From contig DAIDKF010000015.1 in the NCBI GenBank assembly GCA_027450185.1, forward strand, positions 1-63,372: 63,372 nt of DNA, read 5' to 3'. Shown piece after piece: positions 17,553 to 25,238 of this stretch; position 1 is the first letter of the stretch, and each line of letters starts with the position of its first letter. Below the pieces are notes generated by a model. It saw only the letters and a program-made list of their open reading frames with translations, searched no databases and was not told where the DNA came from. Origin of the DNA: Granulicella sp. GTDB taxonomy: Bacteria; Acidobacteriota; Terriglobia; Terriglobales; Acidobacteriaceae. A program made the position numbers and the translations under genes.

Positions 17553-18577
17553 GGAGCCGTTGCGCCGATGACGCTGAGCATGCGGCCGGTGAAGCCGTGC
17601 TCGGAACGGTGGCTGAAGTATTTGCGGCGGCCGTTGGGGAGGCGGGTGCAGGCGGTGCACTCGCCGATGACGGTGATGGCGGAGGCTTTGAGGCCGGCGG
17701 CGAGGAGTTGGCGGCGGTTGGCCTCCCACAGGTCAAGGTGGATCTGGGGACCGAGATTGGAGTGGCCGGGCGCGCGCGCGGTGAGAAAGAGCATGGGATA
17801 TTTTTCGCGGATGGGGTCGGAGTCGAAGGCCTCGGAGAAGAGCGAGGGAGCGTAGGCGAACTGGCTTTCGAACTCGTGCAGAACCTCCTCGCCGACGGCG
17901 AAGCAGCAGGGACCGATGGCCGGGCCGATGGCGGCGATGAGGTCTTTGGGCCGCGAGCCGAAGTCGCGGCGGAGGGTGCCGACGCCACGCTCGACGATGC
18001 GGGCAAGGGTGCCGCGCCAGCCGGCGTGGAAGGCGGCGACGGCGTGGGTGCGGGTGTCGGCAAGGAGGACTGGGACGCAGTCGGCGGTGAGGATGCCGAG
18101 GAGAAGATTGGGGTCGCGGGTGTAGAGGGCGTCGCCACGGAGGAGAGCCTTGCCCTCTGGTGTGGCGAGTGGGAGGGCGGAGCGATCGACGCGCTGGAGG
18201 ATGCCGGTGTGGCACTGCCGGACGGTGACGAGGCTGGGGATGGGAGCGGTGCGCGGCTTTTGTTTGCTGATGGCGGTGATGAAGCGGCGGCGGTTCAGGG
18301 CGACTGTGGCGGGGTCGTCGTCGGGAGTGAAGCCGAGATTCTGCTCTGGAGGGCCGCTGGAGGCGTAGGCGGCGGAGCGGCCACCTTGACGGGTGCTGAA
18401 GCCGGCGACGAGCCAGGGGAAACGCTCCCACACGGGGACGGTGAGGATGCCGGGACCGCGGCTGGCGCCGGGAGTTCGGCTGGCGCCGGGAGTATGGCTG
18501 GCGCCGGGAGCGCGGGCGATGGAGAGCAGGTGCCGGGTGGCTGGGGGTTGGGTTCGAGCGTCCGGCCGAGAGGTCAT
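17549..18577 (-). CDS. pgeF: Peptidoglycan editing factor PgeF (YfiH/laccase-domain family)
   Basis: A 342-residue member of the YfiH family, whose studied members remove wrongly added amino acids from peptidoglycan precursors and were earlier called polyphenol oxidases. The conserved metal-site blocks are present: VRQCHTG, VAAFHAGWRGT, IGPCCFAVG and the C-terminal CTACTRLPNGRRKYFSHRS. The N-terminal 45 residues are an extra proline/glycine/alanine segment built from a threefold 18-base repeat. Start ATG 18577 is preceded after exactly six bases by TAGAAT (complement of 18584-18589), suggesting a leaderless transcript. It is convergent with the ABC permease. The family call is firm; the shorter start inside the extension cannot be excluded. 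Confidence 0.9.
   Translation of the reverse strand: MTSRPDARTQPPATRHLLSIARAPGASHTPGASRTPGASRGPGILTVPVWERFPWLVAGFSTRQGGRSAAYASSGPPEQNLGFTPDDDPATVALNRRRFITAISKQKPRTAPIPSLVTVRQCHTGILQRVDRSALPLATPEGKALLRGDALYTRDPNLLLGILTADCVPVLLADTRTHAVAAFHAGWRGTLARIVERGVGTLRRDFGSRPKDLIAAIGPAIGPCCFAVGEEVLHEFESQFAYAPSLFSEAFDSDPIREKYPMLFLTARAPGHSNLGPQIHLDLWEANRRQLLAAGLKASAITVIGECTACTRLPNGRRKYFSHRSEHGFTGRMLSVIGATAP
18461..18514. repeat. Three tandem 18-base repeats in the pgeF 5' end
   Basis: Three copies of an 18-base unit sharing GCTGGCGCCGGGAG lie at 18461-18478, 18479-18496 and 18497-18514. In the pgeF frame they encode the repeated peptide PGASxT/R. The unit keeps frame, so copy number could vary without breaking the gene. 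Confidence 0.8.
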
Positions 18578-18583
18578 GGGTTG

Positions 18584-18589
18584 ATTCTA
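18584..18589 (-). promoter_or_regulatory. TAGAAT -10 box of pgeF
   Basis: TAGAAT on the minus strand ends six bases before the pgeF ATG, with no ribosome site between. No clear -35 box is visible. The spacing matches the leaderless-type starts elsewhere in the window. Confidence 0.5.
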
Positions 18590-18695
18590 CAAAGTGCGAT
18601 TGAGCGGTGAGATTTGGGGGGGAGCGAAACAACTCGCGCCCATGAGAGCGCATCCATCGAACGAGTGATTTATAGAAAGCGGAGGTTACTTTTCC

Positions 18696-19268
18696 ATGAA
18701 GTTTCGTTCTGTCCTGATGGCCGCCATGTGCGCGACCATGCTGTTATCGCCCGCCTGTAGCCGTGCGGATCATACCAAGACCGACTACAACCACCAGATC
18801 GACTTTGGGAGCTATCACACGTACTGCTGGGGAAAAGTGACGGTCTCCAATGATCTCGATGCCGATCGAATCCGGCGGTCCGTAGACGAGAAGCTGCAGG
18901 AAGCAGGGTGGAAGGAGGTTGCGTCGGGCGGCCAGGTGACCGTGATGGCGAAGGACAACATCCACACGGAGCAGGAGGCCGAGACGTATTACAGCCCCAT
19001 GCCCGATGGATGGGGCGGCGGTTGGGGATGGGGCGGCTGGGGATGGGGAATGGGCGGAGGATTCGGCGGCGAGTCCATGAGCACGGTCACGAATACCCGC
19101 ATGGGGCATCTGGTGGTGGATATGTTCGATACCCAGTCGAAGAAGCTGCTGTGGCGCGGCGTCTCCAGAGGGGAGCTGACCGACAAACCCGCTGTGAACC
19201 GCAAGCGGCTCTTCAGTGATATCGACGAGATGTTCCGGGGCTTTCCGCCCAAGGGCAAGAGGCAATAG
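18696..19268 (+). CDS. DUF4136 lipoprotein
   Basis: A 190-residue predicted lipoprotein. The leader ends in a lipobox-like LSPAC with lipidated Cys21. The domain begins with DFGSYHTYCWGKV and has the DUF4136 pattern of a dispersed beta-rich fold, with RIRRSVDEKLQEAGW as the conserved helix. Near residues 104-128 a run of about 25 residues is almost all Gly and Trp (GWGGGWGWGGWGWG), an unusual surface loop. A GGAGG ribosome site lies 11 bases before ATG 18696. A strong terminator follows, so it seems to be a single-gene unit. The function of DUF4136 proteins is unknown; an envelope location is likely. Confidence 0.85.
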   Translation: MKFRSVLMAAMCATMLLSPACSRADHTKTDYNHQIDFGSYHTYCWGKVTVSNDLDADRIRRSVDEKLQEAGWKEVASGGQVTVMAKDNIHTEQEAETYYSPMPDGWGGGWGWGGWGWGMGGGFGGESMSTVTNTRMGHLVVDMFDTQSKKLLWRGVSRGELTDKPAVNRKRLFSDIDEMFRGFPPKGKRQ

Positions 19269-19283
19269 CTCCTAATTAAGGCG

Positions 19284-19314
19284 AAAGAGGCGGCGCAGGG
19301 CGTCGTCTCTTTTT
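19284..19314 (+). terminator. Intrinsic terminator after the DUF4136 gene
   Basis: A 13-base stem (19284-19296 with 19300-19312, two G-U pairs, three-base loop AGG) ends in a TTTTT run at 19310-19314, 15 bases after the stop codon. A second possible hairpin (GCGCAGGG at 19293-19300 with CCCTGCGC at 19317-19324) overlaps it. Confidence 0.8.
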
Positions 19315-19790
19315 GCCCCTGCGCGCGCCACGGTCACCGCAGCAGTTGTTTGGCGCAGGGCTGAGTTGCTTGTCTTGCGGGACGAAAAAAACCGGGCCCG
19401 CTTTCTGGCGGGCCCTGGAGAGGCTTTGGGGAGGGGAGTATTACTGAGGATTCATTAGGGGTCGCCCAAAAAATGGACAAAAAGGTAGGAAGTTACTTCA
19501 GGTAGGACAGATTGAATAGCCTCTCAGTTAGTAAGTGAGACGCGCGAGAATAGGGAATGGTTGCATCTTTTATTCGGCAGGAATCGGGGTATTCGGCGAG
19601 TGGGATGTGCGGAACGCTGGACCCGGCGCAACCTTCCCGGCTTCCGTGCGTCCAATGGCGCAGCAAGTGAAACCGGGAAGATTGAAACGGCATGGACAGT
19701 GAGGAGCATCTCCGCGTTCCGGGGCAAGGAAACGGCCAGCGCAAGCGCTGGGCATTTTCAACTTTCAACCGGATAATCACAGCCAAGCTA
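19315..19790. other. Intergenic region with one strong hairpin, no gene seen
   Basis: No convincing gene is seen in these 476 bases. The only clear element is a perfect 8-base inverted repeat (GGGCCCGC at 19394-19401, GCGGGCCC at 19408-19415) with an A-run at 19385-19391. Read on the minus strand this is a hairpin followed by Ts, that is, a terminator for leftward transcription, although no leftward gene ends here. Short ORFs on both strands (for example 19493-19786 minus) show no family features. Confidence 0.5.
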
Positions 19791-19820
19791 TTGCATTTCA
19801 GGGAGTTTCGTGTGTATCAT
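19791..19820 (+). promoter_or_regulatory. Promoter of aroDE
   Basis: TTGCAT (19791-19796), an 18-base spacer and TATCAT (19815-19820) form a good sigma-70-type promoter. Transcription would begin about 19827, only about eight bases before the ATG at 19835, and there is no ribosome site in that interval. Confidence 0.55.
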
Positions 19821-19834
19821 ACCGCGACTGCAGC

Positions 19835-21658
19835 ATGATGAATTCTACCCATATCGCCTCGCACCTACTCCGTTCCCGTATCGGGAAACTGTGTGTGGCC
19901 ATCGTCGGTACGTCTCCGCAGGAGATGATCGAAAAGGCTACGGAAGTACTGAAAGAGTCAACGTTTTTGGAGTTTCGGCTGGACTATCTGGCCAAACCGG
20001 CGGCGGCCCTGCCCGCACTGAAGCATTTTCTGGCGGACAACGGAGCGGCTACGGCCATCGCCACCTGCCGATGCAAGGACTACGGCGGACGCTTCGACGG
20101 GTCGAGAACTGCGGAGTTGGAGGTTCTACTGAAGGCTGCGGCGGCAGGATTTCAGTTGGTGGACATCGAGCTGGAATCGATTGAGAAGCTGCCCAAGGCG
20201 ACGATGAGCCAACTGCGCGAGGCGGGCGCCGCGGTGATCCTGAGCCACCATGACTACCACGGCACCAAGGATCTTGACGCGGTGTACCAGCGGATGAAGC
20301 CGTTTGCGCCGGAGTTCATGAAGGTGGTGTCGACGGCACGGTCGCTGTCCGACAACCTGACGCTGATGAAGTTTCTGGAGCGCGTGGAAGACGAGACGAA
20401 CGCGAGCGTGGTGGGGATCTGCATGGGCGAGCCAGGGGTGATCTCGCGGGTGCTGGGACTGCGTGCAGGTTCGGCGTTTACGTTCGCCGCGACCACCGAG
20501 GCCGAAGCAACGGCTGCGGGACAGCTTGCCGCCCGCACGCTGATCGAGACCTACCGCGTGGACCAGGTGGACGCAGCGACGAAGATCTACGGAGTGGCCG
20601 GCAATCCGATTCGAAGCTCACTCTCGCCGCTGATGATGAATACGGCATTCCGGCGTGAGACGGTAAATGCGGTGTACCTGGGACTGCAAACCACGAAGGC
20701 CGACGACCTGTTCAAGCTGGCGCGCGAGGTGCCGATTCAAGGCATGAGCATCACGATGCCGCTGAAGCAGGACGTGATGCCGCTGCTGGAACGGACCGAC
20801 CCGCTCTCGGCGAAGATTGGCGCGGTGAATACGATTCTGCGGGCGCAGGATGGTAAGTTTTACGGCTTCAATACGGACGTTGCGGGGATCGTGTCCCCGC
20901 TGGAGCGAAGGCTCTCGCTGAAGGGCGCGAAGGTGCTGGTGCTGGGTGCTGGAGGAGCGGCCCGGGCGGCGGTGTTCGGCTGCTGCGACAAAGGTGCTGA
21001 GGTATCGATCCTGAACCGCACGCAGGAGACGGCGCAGAAGCTGGCACGGCAGGCCGGAGCGAAGGCGATCAAGCGCGAGGCCGTGGCCAAGATGCAGTTC
21101 GATGTGATCATCAACGCGACGCCGGTTGGCATGCTGGGAGTGGGGAAACATGCTTCGGGAGGAGCGACGAAGAGTGCGCCGGCGTCGCCGCTGGAGGCAA
21201 ATGAGCTCAATGCGCGCTATGTGTTCGACCTGGTGTATAACCCGATTGAGACACCACTGCTGCGGATGGCGCGGCAGAAGGGGATTCCGGTGATCACCGG
21301 CGTGGAGATGTTTGTCCAGCAAGGTGCGCGGCAGTTCGAGATTTGGACGGGCAAGCCGGCACCCGAGGAAGAGATGCTCCGGGTGGTGCTGCATGCGCTG
21401 CGCCAGGGCGGCGAGAGCTCTGGGACGGCAGCGGCTGAGTCTGCGACGCCAGCGGCTTCGGCTGCGCCGGCAGTGAAGGAAAAGCCAGCGGCTTCGGCTG
21501 CAAAAGCGGCGCCGACGGCGGTTCCGGTGAAGGCCAAGCAGCAGGTGAAGACTGCGACGAAGGCGCCTGCGCGGAAGGCTCCGCCAACAAAACCCGTGCG
21601 CAGGGCTGCGCCGGTCAAAGTTGCGGCAAAGACGAAATCCAAGGCGAAGTCGCGCTAA
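19835..21658 (+). CDS. aroDE: Bifunctional 3-dehydroquinate dehydratase / shikimate dehydrogenase with basic tail
   Basis: A 607-residue fusion for two successive steps of the shikimate pathway. Residues about 15-240 are a type I dehydroquinase, with the catalytic His in ILSHHDY (His138/139) and the Schiff-base Lys163 in FMKVVSTA. Residues about 248-520 are shikimate dehydrogenase: GNPIRSSLSP substrate loop, Lys311 in MPLKQD, Asp348 in GFNTD, and the NADP-binding GAGGAARA at 371-378. Residues about 526-607 form an 80-residue Ala/Lys/Pro-rich tail (for example KAPARKAPPTKPVRR) that looks like the C-terminal domain of histone H1 and is not part of either enzyme. The fusion is seen in plants and some bacteria; the tail is unusual. 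The ATG lies close to the predicted transcription start. Confidence 0.95.
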   Translation: MMNSTHIASHLLRSRIGKLCVAIVGTSPQEMIEKATEVLKESTFLEFRLDYLAKPAAALPALKHFLADNGAATAIATCRCKDYGGRFDGSRTAELEVLLKAAAAGFQLVDIELESIEKLPKATMSQLREAGAAVILSHHDYHGTKDLDAVYQRMKPFAPEFMKVVSTARSLSDNLTLMKFLERVEDETNASVVGICMGEPGVISRVLGLRAGSAFTFAATTEAEATAAGQLAARTLIETYRVDQVDAATKIYGVAGNPIRSSLSPLMMNTAFRRETVNAVYLGLQTTKADDLFKLAREVPIQGMSITMPLKQDVMPLLERTDPLSAKIGAVNTILRAQDGKFYGFNTDVAGIVSPLERRLSLKGAKVLVLGAGGAARAAVFGCCDKGAEVSILNRTQETAQKLARQAGAKAIKREAVAKMQFDVIINATPVGMLGVGKHASGGATKSAPASPLEANELNARYVFDLVYNPIETPLLRMARQKGIPVITGVEMFVQQGARQFEIWTGKPAPEEEMLRVVLHALRQGGESSGTAAAESATPAASAAPAVKEKPAASAAKAAPTAVPVKAKQQVKTATKAPARKAPPTKPVRRAAPVKVAAKTKSKAKSR

Positions 21659-21741
21659 ACCGCGGCAGCCGGAATCGTAGCGGAGTCAGAACGAGTCGCG
21701 CGAGCGAGTCGCGGTGAGACACGGGTGTCGAGCAAATTACT

Positions 21742-23838
21742 TTACTGCGCGCCGAACTCGCGCGAGATCCAGCGCCTGAGGGCGGACATGCTGACCTCGC
21801 GACCGAGGAACGATTTAACCAGCTCGCGCGCGGGCTTTGAGCCACCGGGTTCGAGGACCTCGCGGCGGTAACGCATTGCGGTGGCGCTGTCGATCAGAGT
21901 TTCAGGGCCAGGCTGTTTGAACTCTGCGAAGAACTCCAGCGCCATCACCTTGTCGTAGAGATAGGTGTAGTAGTTCGAGGTGTAGCCGACGAGGTGCGTG
22001 AAGGCCGCGTACATGCGGTTGCCATCGACGAACTCGTAGAACGAGAAGCGGTCGTAGCCGGCGCGGAGGAGAGCGTCGAGATCGAGGCCGGCGGCGCGCT
22101 TGTCATGGGTGTCGAGCGAGTACGTTGCATACATGACCTGAGTCAGGGTGCCGAGTGCGCGGCCGTGGGCGCTGGCTCGCACCATACGCGCAAAGACGTC
22201 GTGAGGAATGGGCTCGCCGGTCTGATAGTGGCGGGCGAAGGTGCGGACGAGCTCGGGATCCTCGAAGAACTCTTCGAGCATCTGCGAGGGAACCTCGACG
22301 AAGTCGCCTTCGGTGGCGATGCCGGATTGGCCGGCCCAGCGCTGGCGGCCGCCGAGGACCTCATGCATGAGGTGGCCGAACTCGTGAAAGCAGGTGACGA
22401 CGTCGGAGTATTGCATAAGGCCGGCGTCGTCGTTCTGCGGGTTGTCCGGGTCGCGTTTGGGTTGGGGGAAGTTGCAGACGAGCGAGGCCTCGGGGAGTTG
22501 GAGGCCGAGAACGCCGCAGACGAGCGAGCACTCGCTGAACCACTTGCTCTTGCCCTCACGCGGATGCATGTCGAGATAGATTCGGCCAACGGGCGCGCCG
22601 TGGTCAGGCGATGAGGCGTCGTTATCGATGACGTCGAAGGTTTTAACGGCGGGACTCCATACCGCTGCATTCTCCGCACGCACGAAGCTGACGCCGAAGA
22701 GTTTGCCGGCGGTGGCGAGGATACCGGCTTCGACTTGCTCGTAGGGGAAGTAAGGGCGGACGGACTGCGAGTCGAAGTCGTAGTGGGCACGGCGGAACTG
22801 CTCCTCCCAATAGCGCGCGTCGCTGAGCGTGAGGGGGAGGGCGCCGGGATCACGGTCACGGACGAAGGCTTCGAGCTCTGCGAACTCATGCTGCGCGGTC
22901 TCGCGCGCGGCGGCTTGAACCTCGTTGAGGAACGTGCGCATGTTGGCGGCCGAGCCCATCATCTGGTCGACGGTGGCGAGGTCCGCCCAACTGCGAAAGC
23001 CGAGCAACGCCGCCATCTCTTCGCGCGCGGAGAGGAGGTCGAGCAGCACCTGCTTGTTCGCGGGATAGCCGCGGTCGTTGTAGGCCAGGTACATGCGGCG
23101 ACGCAGTTGCGGGCTGGCGGCGTAGGTCATCACGGGAGTCATCTCAGGCGGGTCCGTGGTGAGGGTGACGGGGGTGTCAGCTTCGAGCTGCATGGTGCCT
23201 GATGCTGCGGGCGATGCGACGCTGCGGACGCCGTGGCGGGTGAGATAGTCCTGCGGAAGGCCAAGGAGATCGGCGACGGTGTCGATGGTAATGCTGCGCA
23301 CGTCGTCCTGCACGGTGCGACTGAAGCTCATGCTGAGATGCGTCATGCGGTCGGCGAGGACGCGGATGCGGTTGCGCGTGGGCTCGTCCTTGTCGACACC
23401 CGAGAGCCGGTAGCCGAGCAGGGCGCGCTCGATGTAGTAACGCGTTGCAGCGTCGGCGGCGTTGGTGGAGATGTCGATGGCGGAGAGCGCGTGGTAGACG
23501 TCGAGGTTAAGGCTGAGGGCAACGCTCTCGGCACCGATGACCTGGGAGAGCTGCTGGGCGGCGTCGCGGACCTCGGCGAGAGGATGCACCATGAACATCA
23601 CGCCGCTCTGGCTGCCCGCCATGCGGAGATGCCAGCCGGCGCGGTCGTAGGGGACGAGCGTGTTTTCCAGGGTGCGTGCGCCGGTGACGGCGAGGAGTTC
23701 AGAGATGCAGGCGCGAGAGGCGGCGAGGTGGTGCTCCACCCAGGCCTTCGCCTCGTCGGCGCTGTGCAGCGCAGTCCAGATGTGCAAAGGGTCCTGTACT
23801 TCTACTGCCGGCTTCACTTGCTCCACGACACCCTGCAT
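21742..23838 (-). CDS. M3 family zinc metallopeptidase (oligopeptidase)
   Basis: A 698-residue peptidase of the thimet oligopeptidase/PepF clan. The zinc motif HEFGH is at residues 485-489, within the family pattern FHEFGHLMHEVL, and the third ligand Glu lies about 28 residues later in the ATEGDFVEVPSQMLEE stretch. The length suits the Dcp/thimet-type members. There is no clear signal peptide, so it should degrade peptides in the cytoplasm. GGGAG lies about nine bases before ATG 23838. It stands alone, convergent with aroDE. The exact subfamily and peptide length preference are not determined. Confidence 0.92.
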   Translation of the reverse strand: MQGVVEQVKPAVEVQDPLHIWTALHSADEAKAWVEHHLAASRACISELLAVTGARTLENTLVPYDRAGWHLRMAGSQSGVMFMVHPLAEVRDAAQQLSQVIGAESVALSLNLDVYHALSAIDISTNAADAATRYYIERALLGYRLSGVDKDEPTRNRIRVLADRMTHLSMSFSRTVQDDVRSITIDTVADLLGLPQDYLTRHGVRSVASPAASGTMQLEADTPVTLTTDPPEMTPVMTYAASPQLRRRMYLAYNDRGYPANKQVLLDLLSAREEMAALLGFRSWADLATVDQMMGSAANMRTFLNEVQAAARETAQHEFAELEAFVRDRDPGALPLTLSDARYWEEQFRRAHYDFDSQSVRPYFPYEQVEAGILATAGKLFGVSFVRAENAAVWSPAVKTFDVIDNDASSPDHGAPVGRIYLDMHPREGKSKWFSECSLVCGVLGLQLPEASLVCNFPQPKRDPDNPQNDDAGLMQYSDVVTCFHEFGHLMHEVLGGRQRWAGQSGIATEGDFVEVPSQMLEEFFEDPELVRTFARHYQTGEPIPHDVFARMVRASAHGRALGTLTQVMYATYSLDTHDKRAAGLDLDALLRAGYDRFSFYEFVDGNRMYAAFTHLVGYTSNYYTYLYDKVMALEFFAEFKQPGPETLIDSATAMRYRREVLEPGGSKPARELVKSFLGREVSMSALRRWISREFGAQ

Positions 23839-24006
23839 CCGCTGCGTCTCCCTGTTATGCGAGCCAGATCGGGCTCTTGTTCCAATCTACGCGAATCATC
23901 TGCGCGAATCATGCAGGTGAACAGGGGAATGACGAGGGGAATGGCTAAGGGCGCGGGGAGCAGGCTGGAGTTGAGGGTGATGTCCGGGGAGAGGGTCTGG
24001 ATTTTA

Positions 24007-24036
24007 TTGACAATCGTATATTGCGAAGGATACAAT
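24007..24036 (+). promoter_or_regulatory. Strong promoter of the TonB-C gene
   Basis: A consensus TTGACA (24007-24012), an 18-base spacer and TACAAT (24031-24036). It is the best -35/-10 pair in the window. Confidence 0.75.
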
Positions 24037-24041
24037 AATAA

Positions 24042-24057
24042 CGGGTACTCTTACCCG
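24042..24057. promoter_or_regulatory. Inverted repeat at the transcription start
   Basis: CGGGTA (24042-24047), four bases, then TACCCG (24052-24057), a perfect inverted repeat just at the expected transcription start of the TonB-C gene. It could be a repressor operator or a 5' hairpin. Confidence 0.45.
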
Positions 24058-24071
24058 CTGAGGTTAAATCT

Positions 24072-24524
24072 ATGAAGCGTACTATGTTGGCCATCCTCGC
24101 GATTGCACCTGTCATGATGCATGCACAGGTGAAGTCGTCTGCTCAGCCCGGATCTACGCCCGTCCTTCAGTCCAGCAATATTCAGCCTGCTGTGTTTGCT
24201 GCGGTAGCTTCCGCCGACCGCACTGCCGCAGCCCCAACCCCGGTTCGCGTCTCAACCGGCGTGGTTCCGCCCCAGCTTGTTTACACCGAGAGCGTCAATC
24301 CTAACCATGTTCTGCAAGGCTTGCCTGGGCAGGATCGCTTCGTGAGTGTCGAGATGACGGTTGATGAGAACGGCAGACCAACGAACCTGAAAGTCATCAA
24401 ATCGGCGGACAAGTACACCGACGCAGGGATTCTCGCGGCGGTGGGACAGTACCGCTACAAGCCGGCAACCCTGAACGGGGTCGCGGTGCCGATGGACATG
24501 ACCCTCAACGTCGATATCCAGTAA
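24072..24524 (+). CDS. Secreted TonB C-terminal domain protein
   Basis: A 150-residue protein with a cleavable-looking signal peptide (MLAILAIAPVMMHAQ) and a TonB C-terminal domain at about residues 75-150 (VSVEMTVDENGRPTNLKVIK, then ILAAVGQYRYKPATLNG). Unlike classical TonB it has a very short linker (no long Pro/Lys region) and the N-terminal segment ends in an AQ-type cleavage site rather than a stable anchor. It may be a free periplasmic protein. GAGGT eight bases before ATG 24072 is the ribosome site. It may assist the many TonB-dependent receptors, but a role outside transport is also possible. It is a single-gene unit between a consensus promoter and a terminator. Confidence 0.85.
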   Translation: MKRTMLAILAIAPVMMHAQVKSSAQPGSTPVLQSSNIQPAVFAAVASADRTAAAPTPVRVSTGVVPPQLVYTESVNPNHVLQGLPGQDRFVSVEMTVDENGRPTNLKVIKSADKYTDAGILAAVGQYRYKPATLNGVAVPMDMTLNVDIQ

Positions 24525-24558
24525 CCGGGATGTTGCGACATTGAGATGTGGTGCACGG

Positions 24559-24600
24559 AGAAGCGCGGGGCAGGTGCGAGAGTGTCCGCCCCGCGCTTCT
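24559..24600. terminator. Hairpin terminator after the TonB-C gene
   Basis: A perfect 13-base stem: 24559-24571 (AGAAGCGCGGGGC) pairs with 24588-24600 (GCCCCGCGCTTCT) around a 16-base loop. There is no long T-run. It lies 34 bases after the stop. Confidence 0.65.
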
Positions 24601-24685
24601 GATGCGCTGTGCGGCTACATCGGCTGTGATCGTTCCGGCGTGCGGGTCGAATGCCATCATGCAGGCGCACTGTCGAAGGCGAAGC

Positions 24686-24738
24686 TTGAACGAACGAATC
24701 GTCTTATAAGTTGAACGAGCGAATCGTCCTTTTATAAT
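24686..24738 (+). promoter_or_regulatory. Duplicated promoter-like repeat before VKOR
   Basis: Two near-identical copies of TTGAACGAnCGAATCGTC lie at 24686-24703 and 24711-24728, each followed by a TATAA element. In the second copy TTGAAC (24711-24716) and TATAAT (24733-24738) are 16 bases apart, a good promoter; in the first copy the spacing is only 13 bases. The second box ends nine bases before the ATG, so the mRNA would have almost no leader. Confidence 0.6.
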
Positions 24739-24747
24739 CAGAGTGCC

Positions 24748-25218
24748 ATGCGCTATCTGATCGCGTTACTCGCCCTCGCGGGCATCTTCGACTCTGTCCT
24801 TGCCCTTCGCATTCATAACCAGAATCCTGCGGATGCGCCGCCGTGTGCGGTGACGGAGAAGTTCGACTGCGGCGCGGTGAACCATGGACGCTACGCGGTG
24901 TTCCCGCCGATCGGGTTCGATGAAGAGCCGGGCACGGGCAAGATTCATGTTCCGGTGGCGGCGATTGGAATTGTGGGCTATGCGCTTATCGCGGTGCTGG
25001 TGCTGAGCAAGCAGTACTGGCTGACGCTGCAGGCGGCGGAGATTGGATTTGCGTGCGCTGCGTTTCTCTCGTTTCTCGAAGCGTACGTCATCGAAAAGTG
25101 GTGCATCTACTGCCTGTGGTCGATGTGCATCATCACGGCGATTCTGCTGCTGACCGCCGGCAAGCTGTTAACTGATTACCTGCGTGGGCGAAGATCGGGT
25201 GCACTGCCCGCGGCCTAA
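24748..25218 (+). CDS. VKOR family membrane oxidoreductase
   Basis: A 156-residue membrane protein of the vitamin K epoxide reductase family, which in bacteria reoxidises DsbA-like proteins using quinones. Four hydrophobic segments are seen. The loop cysteines Cys33 and Cys41 (PPCAVTEKFDCG) lie after the first segment, and the active-site pair Cys119/Cys122 (WCIYC) lies at the start of the last. This matches the four-cysteine pattern of bacterial VKOR homologues. No thioredoxin domain is fused, so it would need a separate partner. The promoter puts the transcription start about three bases before ATG. Confidence 0.9.
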   Translation: MRYLIALLALAGIFDSVLALRIHNQNPADAPPCAVTEKFDCGAVNHGRYAVFPPIGFDEEPGTGKIHVPVAAIGIVGYALIAVLVLSKQYWLTLQAAEIGFACAAFLSFLEAYVIEKWCIYCLWSMCIITAILLLTAGKLLTDYLRGRRSGALPAA

Positions 25219-25238
25219 TGCCGATACAATCTCGGCAT
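25218..25238. promoter_or_regulatory. Palindrome with -10 box covering the start codon
   Basis: ATGCCGA (25218-25224) and TCGGCAT (25232-25238) form a perfect 7-base inverted repeat around TACAATC. TACAAT (25225-25230) looks like a -10 box and ends six bases before ATG 25237, which lies in the right arm. A DNA-binding protein here would block the promoter itself. Confidence 0.5.

Noticed and set aside
19385..19415. Small RNA gene suggested by the GGGCCCGC hairpin with an A/T run
   Set aside because: No promoter at a suitable distance was found, and a stand-alone hairpin is not enough to call an RNA.
19493..19786. 97-codon minus-strand ORF before aroDE
   Set aside because: Composition is not protein-like and there is no start signal.
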